Origin: Heliomicrobium gestii | GTDB taxonomy: Bacteria > Bacillota > Desulfitobacteriia > Heliobacteriales > Heliobacteriaceae | NCBI RefSeq assembly: GCF_009877435.1 | Contig: NZ_WXEX01000012.1 | Span: 1 to 64,000 of the forward strand | Length of the DNA stretch: 64,000 nucleotides | Reading direction: 5' to 3' | Shown here: piece by piece, positions 15,973 to 25,108 of the stretch | Layout: each line of letters starts with the position of its first letter | Position numbering within the stretch: the first letter of the stretch is position 1 | Translations under genes and position numbers: made by a program | Notes under the pieces: model-generated | The model's database searches: none | What the model saw: only the letters and a program-made list of their open reading frames with translations | What the model was told of the DNA's origin: nothing

Positions 15973-18900
15973 TTACAGAACCATTTCCCGACCGGCGGCG
16001 ATCAGAAAGAGGTGACGGTTTTTTACTTTGACCTTGCACACCGTCTCAACAGCCCGGTGGTAGAGGTTTACCTGGCCCAGGTACATCTCTCGAAGCTGGC
16101 AGAACCATTCGTCGCTGTCCATCCCGGAGGGCCGGCGGTCTGTCTTATAGTCGAGAAGCACCCAGCCGTCTTCTTCCTCAAAGAGGCAGTCAATGACACC
16201 CTGGACGATCACCCTGTCGTCTACAGAGGCCTTGTCGGGATAGACCTCCCGAACGGGCAGGGCAAGTGTAAAGGGGACCTCCCGCAGGGCCTGCTTGGCC
16301 CGGCGAAGGCGAATGCCCAGCGGGCTTTCCATAAGGGCGCCGATCTGTTCTTCGTCGACTGCCTTTCGCTGTTCCATCGTCAGCAGTTCCCGTTCGACCA
16401 GCCGATCCACTTGCCGGGCGATGCCGTCGCGCGACAGGTCGCCGGCAAAGTCAAGGTGCTGCATGACGAGGTGAAAGGCGGTGCCCCGCTCGGCTGCCGT
16501 GAGCCGCCGTTCCTGTTGGAGAAAACGGGGGCGCATCTCGGAGAGTGCGCTGGCGGGACGCGATGGCGGCGTATCGGTTACCTGGGATGGGGGTTGATCT
16601 GGCGAGTGTTGCGCTGTTGAGGATTGCACCGTTAGGGATTGCGTTGGCTGGAGTTGCCCGTTCTGGACTTCCCCGTCACTCTCCGGTATCTCCTCTCCCT
16701 GGGCATAGAGCCACCGGACAAAGCGATCCTTGACACGGCTCACAGCGACCTTGGCCGCAATGCCGGAGGCGTCCCGCAAGGGATATTGCCAGGCGAGTTG
16801 GCCTTCCACCCGCTCCGTTGAGGTGACCGGTTCAAAGCGACGCAACTTTGCCAGCCAGAGCGGATCGACGGCGATCTCGGTCTGCTTTCCCGCCTCCTGT
16901 CGAGTCAGCGCGCTTTTGGCGCCGAAACACAGTCTCCAGCGGGATATGCCTTCCGCCTTTTGCTCCCGTTCCGGCAGGTTCCCTTCCATCGCCGCAGCGA
17001 TCGCGCCGGCTGCCCAGGCCTGCATCTCCTGGCCGTCAGGGTGTTCCGCCAAAGCCGGACCGATCCAGTCGAGGTAGCACTTGGCCCGCAACAGGGCCTG
17101 GTCGGCCAGGGGCGAGGCGAGGGCGATCCCATCACCGTCTAGACGCCATTGCTGGGCAGCCTTGGTGATATCGCGGACGGTGCCCAGGAGGATCAGTTTT
17201 TCTCTGGCCCGGGTCAGCGCCACATAAAGGATGCGCATCTCCTCGGCCAAGGTTTCCCGGTAGAGGCGGCGTTGGATGGCCAGCTTTGCCACCGTCGGAT
17301 AGCGGTAACGCAGTTGCGTGTCGACGACGACCGGGCCAAGACCGAGGTTTTTGTGGATCAACAGGTCCTGGCGCAAGTCCTGGACGTTAAACTGGTTGCC
17401 CATGGCGACGACGAAGACGACGGGAAACTCAAGGCCCTTGCTCTTGTGGATGCTCATGATGCGAACGACATTTTCCTTTTCCCCGAGCGCCCGGGCCGTC
17501 CCCAAGTCGCCGCCCTGATCCTGGAGTCGTTCGATGAAGCGAAGGAAGCGGAAGAGGCCCCGGAAGGTGGTCGCCTCGTACTGGCGCGCCCGGTCATAGA
17601 GGGCGCGCAGGTTCGCCTGGCGCTGCCCCCCGCCGGGCATGGCGCCGGCGTAGTCGTAATAGCCGGTCTCCCGGTAGATGGCGGCGATCAACTTGGCCAG
17701 GGAATCCCGGCGGGCGATGGTCCGCCAAGCGTCGATTTGGCGCAAAAACTCCTGAAGGCGGTGGGCGATGGGCGCCACATCCATCGGCGGCTCGACGTTC
17801 GGCCGGACGCTCGTCGCCGGGACGCTGCCGGCTTCTCCCCCAGCCCCCTCAACTTGCCTGAGAAAAGCCTGGATGGCATCAAAGAAGGATTTACGCGGTT
17901 CGGCCAAGCGGATGCGGGCCATTTCCTCCCCTGTAAACCGGAAGATGGGCGAGCGCAGAAGAGCTGCCAGCGGGATGTCCTGGCGCGGGTTGTCGATGAC
18001 GCGCAGCAGCGACAGCATGATGGAGACCTCGGTGGCCTCAAAGTAACCGGAACCAGTGTCTGCGTACGCGGGAACGCCGGCTGCCCGGAACTCCTCCAGG
18101 AAGATGTCGGCCCGCCCTTTCGTCCCGCGCATGAGGATGACGATATCACGGTAACAGACAGGCCGGTAGCCGCCCTGGTCCCGGTCAAAGACAGGCATCC
18201 CTTCGTCGATCAGTTCCCTGATACGGCGGGCTGCCAGACGCGCTTCATACTGGGCCGTTTCGAGGAGGAGCAAGGCCTCCTCCCCGCCCTCCCGTTCGCC
18301 GGTGTCTTCGTCCGCGTCGGAGGCAGCGCCGTCACTGGCGCTGTTATTGATGGCATTGCTGGCGGTTTGATCGGCGCCGCCCGCTTCCGGTTCCGGCCCA
18401 TCGGGATCGGGCTGCCGTTGCAACAGGTGCAATTCCACGACAGGGTCGCCCGGGTGGCCGGGAAGTTCCGGGAAGGTAGCGCCGTAGACGAGCTCCGCCT
18501 GCCGGTCATAGGCCATCTCCCCGGCGCGAACGGTCATGATCCGCCGGAAGAGGTCGTTGACAGCCAGGACGACGTTGCGGCGACTACGAAAGTTTTTCGC
18601 CAAGTCGATCCGGGCCTCTCCCGCCGCCGCCATCTCGTAGGGCCCATACCGCTGATATTTCTCCATGAAGAGCCCCGGCTCGGCGAGGCGGAAGCGATAG
18701 ATGCTTTGTTTCACATCGCCAACCATGAACCGGTTGTTCTGCGACACCAGGCTCAGGAGCGTCTCTTGAACGGTGTTCGTATCCTGATACTCGTCGGTGA
18801 GGACTTCGGCGAAGTGTTCCTTCAATTCCCGCGCCAGCGCCGAAGGGAGCGGCGCCTCCGGCGTCGCCGCCTCATCCAGGAGCAGGCGCAGGCAGAAGCG

Positions 18901-20079
18901 CTCCAGGTCGTTAAAGTCGACGAGGCGTTTTTCCCGCTTGGCTGCTTGAAAGGCGCTGTCGAAAGCGAGGACCACTTCGACGAGCGTTTCCATCACCGGG
19001 AGCGCCCGCTCCAGGTCACCAACCAGTTCCTGGGGCGGACGAAGAAAGTACTTCTTTTGCAGGTCTGTCAGTTTCTTTTTGGCCTGATCGCGATGACGGC
19101 CCACCTCTTTTTTGAGGGTTTCGTCAACAGGGCCGCGGATGGCTTTGGCCCGGGTAAAGGCAAGCGCCTGAAAATGGCTGTACAGTTGCGACCAGGACCG
19201 GCCCGCAGCCTGGCACAGGTCCTGGGTGAGTTGCAGATCAGCCGTGATGGCGTCAGCATAGGCGGCCGGTCCGCCGGGCAGCCGGCAGAGGCGCAGCGCC
19301 CGGTTCAAAAGCCCTTCCACCTCTGCCAGGTCGATGGCGATCTCCTCACGCAACGCCCTAAACCAGGGTAGGGTTTCCCAGGCGGTCTCGCCGCTGCCGC
19401 TGTCCCCGATCGTTTTGCCGGCGTCCTGGAAGACGCGGAGGATGTCTTTTAGCCACCCCTCTGGCCAGGGCTGGCTGAGGGCTTTTGCATAGAGTTGGAG
19501 GACGATGTCCTGCAAGGGGCTGTCGTCGCGGTCGCCACCGTAGGCGTCGACAAGGGCGGTGAACCGGTGGAACTCCGCATCGGCGCCCTTCAAGGGCTCT
19601 CCCTCTCCATGACTGCCGGCCGCCTCGCCGGCTCGCTCATAAAAGGTCTCAAAGACCGCATCGAGCACGTCCTGGCGCAGCAGGGCGATCTCCGTCTCGT
19701 CGGCGACCCGGAAGGCAGGATCGAGGTCAAGGCGATAGTAGTGTTTGCGGACCAAATCAAGGCAAAAGGAGTGGAGCGTCGTGATGGCGGCCCGGTTGAT
19801 CAGGACCAGTTGTTGCCGCAGCCGCGTCTGCTGGGGGTTTTGGGCCAACTCCTTGGTCAGGGCGGCCCGGATGCGCTCGCGCATCTCCGCCGCCGCCGCA
19901 TTGGTGAAGGTGACGACAAGCAGGCGGTCCACATCGACGCCTTCCTTGATGATGCCGATGATCCGCTCAACCAGCACAGCCGTCTTGCCCGCGCCAGCAG
20001 CGGCGGCCACGAGGATGTCGCCGCCGCGGGCGGTGATGGCCTGCCATTGCTCGTCTGTCCATTTGGGATCGCGGTTCAC
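15973..20079 (-). CDS. addA: ATP-dependent helicase/nuclease subunit A
   Basis: 1368 residues, GTG start at 20079 overlapping the addB stop (GTGA). Part of AddAB, the Firmicutes counterpart of RecBCD, which processes double-strand ends for RecA. Superfamily 1 helicase: Walker A AAAAGAGKTAVLVERI near residue 30, motif II region VLTDEYQDTN, RFMVGDVKQSIYRFR, and RIMSIHKSKGLEFPVVFV. The C-terminal RecB-type nuclease has GVIDCLFEEEDGWVLLDYKTDRRP. It is longer than usual (about 1230): low-complexity Ser/Ala/Asp-rich inserts occur near residue 570 and a Ser/Thr/Gln/Pro-rich one near residue 1150. Last gene of the operon with yhaM and addB. Confidence 0.95.
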   Translation of the reverse strand: MNRDPKWTDEQWQAITARGGDILVAAAAGAGKTAVLVERIIGIIKEGVDVDRLLVVTFTNAAAAEMRERIRAALTKELAQNPQQTRLRQQLVLINRAAITTLHSFCLDLVRKHYYRLDLDPAFRVADETEIALLRQDVLDAVFETFYERAGEAAGSHGEGEPLKGADAEFHRFTALVDAYGGDRDDSPLQDIVLQLYAKALSQPWPEGWLKDILRVFQDAGKTIGDSGSGETAWETLPWFRALREEIAIDLAEVEGLLNRALRLCRLPGGPAAYADAITADLQLTQDLCQAAGRSWSQLYSHFQALAFTRAKAIRGPVDETLKKEVGRHRDQAKKKLTDLQKKYFLRPPQELVGDLERALPVMETLVEVVLAFDSAFQAAKREKRLVDFNDLERFCLRLLLDEAATPEAPLPSALARELKEHFAEVLTDEYQDTNTVQETLLSLVSQNNRFMVGDVKQSIYRFRLAEPGLFMEKYQRYGPYEMAAAGEARIDLAKNFRSRRNVVLAVNDLFRRIMTVRAGEMAYDRQAELVYGATFPELPGHPGDPVVELHLLQRQPDPDGPEPEAGGADQTASNAINNSASDGAASDADEDTGEREGGEEALLLLETAQYEARLAARRIRELIDEGMPVFDRDQGGYRPVCYRDIVILMRGTKGRADIFLEEFRAAGVPAYADTGSGYFEATEVSIMLSLLRVIDNPRQDIPLAALLRSPIFRFTGEEMARIRLAEPRKSFFDAIQAFLRQVEGAGGEAGSVPATSVRPNVEPPMDVAPIAHRLQEFLRQIDAWRTIARRDSLAKLIAAIYRETGYYDYAGAMPGGGQRQANLRALYDRARQYEATTFRGLFRFLRFIERLQDQGGDLGTARALGEKENVVRIMSIHKSKGLEFPVVFVVAMGNQFNVQDLRQDLLIHKNLGLGPVVVDTQLRYRYPTVAKLAIQRRLYRETLAEEMRILYVALTRAREKLILLGTVRDITKAAQQWRLDGDGIALASPLADQALLRAKCYLDWIGPALAEHPDGQEMQAWAAGAIAAAMEGNLPEREQKAEGISRWRLCFGAKSALTRQEAGKQTEIAVDPLWLAKLRRFEPVTSTERVEGQLAWQYPLRDASGIAAKVAVSRVKDRFVRWLYAQGEEIPESDGEVQNGQLQPTQSLTVQSSTAQHSPDQPPSQVTDTPPSRPASALSEMRPRFLQQERRLTAAERGTAFHLVMQHLDFAGDLSRDGIARQVDRLVERELLTMEQRKAVDEEQIGALMESPLGIRLRRAKQALREVPFTLALPVREVYPDKASVDDRVIVQGVIDCLFEEEDGWVLLDYKTDRRPSGMDSDEWFCQLREMYLGQVNLYHRAVETVCKVKVKNRHLFLIAAGREMVL

Positions 20080-23000
20080 CGGATCACCCCCTCAAACACG
20101 GATGTTGGGCCGGCGGCGATCTTGTCCCAGATCGTCTCCGGCGGGTCGTCGATAAGCAGCCGGTAGTCGTTATCCTGCAACAACAGGTCAAACTGGCAGA
20201 CGGGCTTGTAGGGACAGAAGGCGCAGGCGAGTCGATCATCGCGCCGGTAGGGCCGGATGGAGACGAGCCCGTCCAGGATGGCTTCGCCGGCGCGGGCGAA
20301 GATGCCCTGCAGGTACCGGCGCAGGAGGGCGAACTGGTCGATCGTCAATACGGAGGAGGCGCTGTAGAAGCTGCCGTCTTTTTTTAAGCCCACGGGGATG
20401 AGCGGCGAAAAGCCCTGAGGGGTCTCGCCGTCCATGAGGGCCACCACCGCGGGATCGGCCAGGACATGGCCGCGCATCTTCATGGCTTTGAGGATGCCCT
20501 GCTCCGCCTCATCGCGCGTCAGGGGACCGCCCGCCGGAAGCAGGGGATCGCGAACGCCGAAGTAGAGCATCCCGCCGGGACGGCACTCCGGCGCGGCCAG
20601 CAGCGGCGAGGCCGTTTCGTTCAGCGATGCGGACAAGCCTTCGCCGAAAGCGCATCCGCCGATCAGCCGGTTGCCGTGGCGCAGGGCCACATCCAGGTAA
20701 GTGAGCAATTGCAGCTTCAAGCCGTGGGCCATATCGGCCAGCTTCAGATCGGCCCGGTTGGACTTGTAGTCGATGACGCGCAGCCAGGGCACATCGCCGG
20801 CCAGCGCGCCGTCGATGCGGTCGATGCGGCCCACCAGTTCCATGGCGCGGCCATCGGGCAGGGACACCTGGACGGGCGGCAGCAGTTCCCGCGGTCCAAA
20901 GCCGACCTCCAGGGCGAGGGGCCGGAATTGGCCGCGCCGGGCATGTTCGCCAAGAACGGCGACAGCCCGCGACAGGGTCTGTTGGAGGCGCCCCGTGAGG
21001 TAGCGATGGCGGGCGGTGCTGAGGAGGATCTCGTTTTGCAGTTGCGGCGCCAGGTGGGAGACAACCTCACCGGTGAGGCGAAACAGTTCCTCCCGGGGCA
21101 AGGCGCCCCAGTCGAGTTTGTCCTCACGGACGCGGTCGCCGAACTGCTTCAAGGCGGCATGGAAAAACTCGCCCAGATCGGGCGCTTCCAGGCGAAAGAT
21201 CCGCCGTTCCTTGAGGCGAAGGCCATGGGAGACGAAATGGGAAAAGGGGCAGGCCAAAAAGCGCTCGATCCGGGAGACGCTGGCCTTCAAGGGGTCACCG
21301 AAGAGGCGGCGGCTCACCGGTTTGGGCAGGTCTTTTTCCCGGTTCTCATGCCAGAGGCCGGAGAGCACCCGCGCCAGTCGTTCCCGCCAGGCGGGCCGTT
21401 CGGCCAGCCAGGAGTAGGCGACCCACCAGATCAGCGGCGACGGGCGGTGGGCCAGAGCCTCCCGCATGGAAGGAATCAGGTAGGAGAGGCTGCGCCCGGG
21501 ATGGACGATGTATTCGAGGGCCAGTTCATCGTCGAGCGCCCTTGCTGCCTGGGTAGAATCGTCGACAGCCAAATCCTCCACAGGAGCGGCTGCCAAGGAC
21601 AAAGCGCCCGGTTCGAGCAGCCAAGTCCGTGTCGTCACCTGGGGAAAGATCTCGCGCACCCGGGCGATGACCGACGAGGGCAGTTGCGCCCGCCCTTCGG
21701 CGTCGGCCATCGGATAGACGAGGTAGCAGCGCTCACTGGCCCGGGTGAGGGCGAGGTAGACGTGGTACTCCTCGTCGAAGAGACGACGACGGCTGCCCGG
21801 CGCCAGTTCAAGACCGGTCAACTCCTGGATGCGCTCCCGCTCTTTGTCGTCAAAGATGCCGTCGTCTTTGGGCCGGGCCGGCAGCACGCCTTCGGACACA
21901 CCAAGGATAAAGGCGGCCCGGATCTCAGGGCTGCGGGAGCGATCGAGGCTGCCGATGAAAACCTGATCCAATTCCGGCGGGATCAGGCTGAGCTTCAGGC
22001 TGTCAAGGCCCGCTTCCATGACGACGGCGTAGGTGGCCAGATCGAGAGGCGTCTCGCCGAGGGATTCCACGATCTGGTCAAAGAGGTCGAGCACAGCCGA
22101 CCAGATCTGGCGGTGGGCGCGGGCCTCTTCAATCCGACCGGCCCCTTCCGCCTCAGCGATCCAGGCGGAGAGTTTTTCCGGCGCCTGCACGTCGATGAGC
22201 AGTTGATAGAGGGCCGCCGTGATCGGCCGGACCGCCTTGGAACGGGCGACAGCCCCATGAAAGGTGCGCAAGGCGTCCCGAGCCCGATCGCGGGCGTCGT
22301 TGATCTCGGCCAGTTCCGCCAGTTCCTGATCGCTGAACGAGTCGAGGCTGTCCTCGCCCAGGGTCAATCGGCGGCGAAAGAGCCAGGGCTCGTCGTCGCG
22401 CCAGCGGCGGCCACGGATGCCGTGGGCCAGCACATAGTTTTCCAGCCGGTCCGTCTCCTCCCGCGATAGAGGGACCAGATCGGTTTTCAAATAGCGGAAG
22501 AGGGGTTCATAGGTCCAGTCGCGTAGCACCGCCTCGAGGGCGGAGCGGATGAGTTCGACGAGCGGGTGATGGGGCGCCGGGCGCTTGCAGTCCATGAATA
22601 AAGGGATGCCGAAATCGCCGAAGACGTTCTCGATCACATCCTGATAGGATTCCAGGTCGCGCAACAGGAGCGCCGTGTCGCGCCAGCGGTAGCCTTGGTC
22701 GCGGCAGAGGCGGATGATCTCCCGGGCCGCTCCCTCCACCTCGCTGCGGCGGTTGGCGGCGGCGCAGACGAAGAGTCCCTGCGTTTTGCCCGGCCAGATT
22801 GGCGCGGGCCGGCGAAAATAAAGGGACTCCAATCGCCCCAGTTCGGGGGCTTGTCGAAAGCGCGGGGCCGATTCGTCGAGGTGGATCGCTTTTTCGATAG
22901 CAATCCCATGGTCGCCGGCCAACTGCAACAGCTTGGCCTGGGTCTCGCGGGTGCGGAAAAAGGGGTCGTCCAGATCGCACGGATCATCCAGTTGGGCCGG

Positions 23001-23708
23001 ATCGAGGCAGAGCGTCACATTGACGCGACGGCAGACGGTCAGGAGCGCCGCCAGGACGGACAATTCCTGGGGGGTAAAGCCGGCGAAGCCGTCGACCCAG
23101 ACTTCGGCGTCGCGAAGCATGGCCGATTCAGGGATGCGCTGGGCCAGCAGGTGCAAGTAGTCGTCGGGATCGGTGTATTTGCCCTCCAAAAAGGCGTTCA
23201 GCGCGCCGTAAAGAAGCGCCAGATCATGAAGCTTGTCAGCGAGGAGTCCGGCGCCCTGGCGCTCGATCACCTCGGTCTGACAGCGCTCCAGGCTGTCCAC
23301 ATCGATGTTGTACAGTTTCAACTCCGACAAGGCGCCGGCGAGGGCATCGGCAAAACCGGGTTGGCCGGCGGAGCGGTGAAAGAGACGCAGTTCGTCCTTG
23401 TGCCGCTCCAAAAGGCTGCGCAGGATCATGCGCTTGCCCAACTCGCCGATGGGGATGCGGGCGCTCCCGCCCACCTCCTGGAGGACCCGGTAGGCCAGGC
23501 GGCGGAAACTGAAGACCTGCGCCCGGATCGCGCCGCCCAGTCCCTGTCTTGTCGCCAAGGCCCGCTCGGTCTGAAAGGTGGCCTGTTCGGGCACGAGGAA
23601 AAGCAGGGCCGGCCCCAAGGGGGCGCTGAGGAGTTCCCTGGCGATCGCATCGAGACAGGCGCAACTCTTCCCCGTTCCGGCCCGGCCCAGGATGAAGCGC
23701 AGGCTCAT
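20076..23708 (-). CDS. addB: ATP-dependent nuclease subunit B
   Basis: 1210 residues; ATG 23708 overlapping the yhaM stop (ATGA) with a purine-rich GGGGGAGGGG ahead. Partner of AddA. Walker A GRAGTGKSCACL at residues 8-19; inactivated helicase core; C-terminal nuclease with GRIDRIDG and WLRVIDYKSN (catalytic D and K). The four cysteines expected for the [4Fe-4S] staple are present: one in RFLACPFSHF and three in CAFCPYKPVC near the C-terminus. Length is close to the usual 1150-1170 plus small inserts. Confidence 0.95.
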   Translation of the reverse strand: MSLRFILGRAGTGKSCACLDAIARELLSAPLGPALLFLVPEQATFQTERALATRQGLGGAIRAQVFSFRRLAYRVLQEVGGSARIPIGELGKRMILRSLLERHKDELRLFHRSAGQPGFADALAGALSELKLYNIDVDSLERCQTEVIERQGAGLLADKLHDLALLYGALNAFLEGKYTDPDDYLHLLAQRIPESAMLRDAEVWVDGFAGFTPQELSVLAALLTVCRRVNVTLCLDPAQLDDPCDLDDPFFRTRETQAKLLQLAGDHGIAIEKAIHLDESAPRFRQAPELGRLESLYFRRPAPIWPGKTQGLFVCAAANRRSEVEGAAREIIRLCRDQGYRWRDTALLLRDLESYQDVIENVFGDFGIPLFMDCKRPAPHHPLVELIRSALEAVLRDWTYEPLFRYLKTDLVPLSREETDRLENYVLAHGIRGRRWRDDEPWLFRRRLTLGEDSLDSFSDQELAELAEINDARDRARDALRTFHGAVARSKAVRPITAALYQLLIDVQAPEKLSAWIAEAEGAGRIEEARAHRQIWSAVLDLFDQIVESLGETPLDLATYAVVMEAGLDSLKLSLIPPELDQVFIGSLDRSRSPEIRAAFILGVSEGVLPARPKDDGIFDDKERERIQELTGLELAPGSRRRLFDEEYHVYLALTRASERCYLVYPMADAEGRAQLPSSVIARVREIFPQVTTRTWLLEPGALSLAAAPVEDLAVDDSTQAARALDDELALEYIVHPGRSLSYLIPSMREALAHRPSPLIWWVAYSWLAERPAWRERLARVLSGLWHENREKDLPKPVSRRLFGDPLKASVSRIERFLACPFSHFVSHGLRLKERRIFRLEAPDLGEFFHAALKQFGDRVREDKLDWGALPREELFRLTGEVVSHLAPQLQNEILLSTARHRYLTGRLQQTLSRAVAVLGEHARRGQFRPLALEVGFGPRELLPPVQVSLPDGRAMELVGRIDRIDGALAGDVPWLRVIDYKSNRADLKLADMAHGLKLQLLTYLDVALRHGNRLIGGCAFGEGLSASLNETASPLLAAPECRPGGMLYFGVRDPLLPAGGPLTRDEAEQGILKAMKMRGHVLADPAVVALMDGETPQGFSPLIPVGLKKDGSFYSASSVLTIDQFALLRRYLQGIFARAGEAILDGLVSIRPYRRDDRLACAFCPYKPVCQFDLLLQDNDYRLLIDDPPETIWDKIAAGPTSVFEGVIR

Positions 23709-24775
23709 GAGCGCTCCCCTCCCCCTCGATCATGGGGCGACGGTTGACTGGCGCTCTGCGCCGGGCTGGCTTGAGCGACATTCCCTTGAAGGGCGCCGGA
23801 ATCGGCGACGCCGGCGTAAAAGCGGCGTTCCATCCCTTTGAGGTAGGGCGACCAGCCGTCCTTCGCTTCGCCCAGCGCCTGGCGCACCTTGAACATGTCG
23901 GCGTCAAAGCGATCGGCGTAATGAAGGATCATGGCTTCCGCCGTCTGGGGCCGTTTGGGCGACTGCCACTCATACTCGCCGTGATGGCTGGCGATCAGGT
24001 GCAGCAGTCTCAGGCGCAGTTCCTCGGGAAATCCGGGCAGGCCGGCGATTTCGCGATCGAGCAGGTTGATGCCGATGACGATGTGACCAAGCAGATTGCC
24101 GGCGACGGTATAGCCGATGACGCTCTGGTACTGAAGCTCCTCAATTTTTCCGATATCGTGGAGGATGGCGCCGGCGGCCAGCAGGTCCCGGTCGGCTTCG
24201 GGCACATTGGCGGCAAGGCCGAGGGCCGTCGCATGGACCCTAAGGGAATGCTCCAACAAGCCGCCGATGTAGGCCTGGTGGTGGGTCATTGCCGCCGGAG
24301 CGTTCACATAGGCGCGGCGGATGTCCCCTTCGGCGAAGAGACGCGCCAGCAACATCTTCAGATGGGGATTGGCGATGGCGGCGATGGCGCGATCCAAATC
24401 GGCCTCCAGTTGGTCACGATCTAAGGGGGTCACCGGCAGGAAGTGGCCCCAGTCAACCTCCCGGGCGTCGACCGGTTCGACACCGTGGATATGCAGTTGG
24501 ATGGCTCCCTGGTATTCTGTGGCCTGGCCGCGGATGCGAAAAACAGTCTCCTCCTTCAGGATTTGGGCAAACTGCTCGCCCTTGTCCCAGGCTCTCGCCT
24601 CCACCTTGCCCGATCGATCCTCCAAGGTGGCGGTGAGATAATGCCCCTTCGCGGCGTCGCGGTAAGGCATAAGGGAAAAACGGCGAACAACCAAAAGGTC
24701 ATGAAAGGCCTGACCATGTTTGATGTCTTTGACCATAAGACGGCCTGTCGGATGGACTTCGCATGCTTGTGTCAC
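23705..24775 (-). CDS. yhaM: 3'-5' exoribonuclease YhaM family (OB fold plus HD domain)
   Basis: 356 residues from GTG 24775, 8 bases after AAAAGGAG; the frame runs further upstream but that part is AT-rich and has no ribosome site. An N-terminal OB-fold domain (LMVKDIKHGQAFHDLLVV, YLTATLEDRSGKVEARAWD) is followed by an HD phosphohydrolase domain with HHQAYIGGLLEHSLRVH, AGAILHDIGKIEEL, LLHLIASHHGEYEW and LHYADRFDAD, supplying the metal-binding His/Asp residues. YhaM trims RNA 3' ends and also acts on ssDNA. First gene of the overlapping operon with addB and addA, suggesting a shared nucleic-acid processing role. A Gln/Ser/Pro-rich tail of about 30 residues is additional. Confidence 0.88.
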   Translation of the reverse strand: MTQACEVHPTGRLMVKDIKHGQAFHDLLVVRRFSLMPYRDAAKGHYLTATLEDRSGKVEARAWDKGEQFAQILKEETVFRIRGQATEYQGAIQLHIHGVEPVDAREVDWGHFLPVTPLDRDQLEADLDRAIAAIANPHLKMLLARLFAEGDIRRAYVNAPAAMTHHQAYIGGLLEHSLRVHATALGLAANVPEADRDLLAAGAILHDIGKIEELQYQSVIGYTVAGNLLGHIVIGINLLDREIAGLPGFPEELRLRLLHLIASHHGEYEWQSPKRPQTAEAMILHYADRFDADMFKVRQALGEAKDGWSPYLKGMERRFYAGVADSGALQGNVAQASPAQSASQPSPHDRGGGERS

Positions 24776-25108
24776 AGGGACAACTCCTTTTCTGTTCGGG
24801 TCGCGAGACCAAATAAGAATATGATATGAGACCAATAAGATAAAAAGATAAGGAAACCGTACAAGAAATCGGATATGCGTAATGAGAATAAAGGAACCCA
24901 GCCCATATTTGTTCGGCAAAGGGGCTGCAATTTCCTTGCACGAAAAAATGCCTTTCAACCAGCAGGCAGCTCGTTAAAAGGCATTTTTTATTTATGTGGC
25001 GTCTTTTGAGTCGGCTATTACGGATCAATCAGTTCTAGCCGTTCATGCATTCTTCCGCTTATAATGAATTCAGTTCACAAGCTCACTCACGGCGGAGGTG
25101 ATCGTCCC
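24776..25108. other. Intergenic region between divergent yhaM and thrE-like genes, containing an unexpected terminator
   Basis: This AT-rich gap should hold both promoters. On the plus strand TATAAT lies at 25060-25065, 43 bases ahead of the exporter start, with no good -35. On the minus strand the sequence TTGGTCTC occurs twice about 20 bases apart upstream of yhaM. A bidirectional terminator-like hairpin is in the middle. I see no protein gene. Confidence 0.5.
24943..24987. terminator. Bidirectional terminator-like hairpin between divergent genes
   Basis: AAAAAATGCCTTT and AAAAGGCATTTTTTA form a stem of 10-13 bp around a loop of about 21 bases, with T-tracts in both directions. No gene ends here on either strand, so it may end a small RNA or act as an attenuator in a leader. 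Confidence 0.6.

Noticed and set aside
17149-19371. 740-codon plus-strand open frame
   Set aside because: It is antisense to addA; GC-rich coding often leaves the opposite frame open. No ribosome site or family content.
20466-22469. 667-codon plus-strand open frame
   Set aside because: Antisense to addB with composition mirroring it; no domain.
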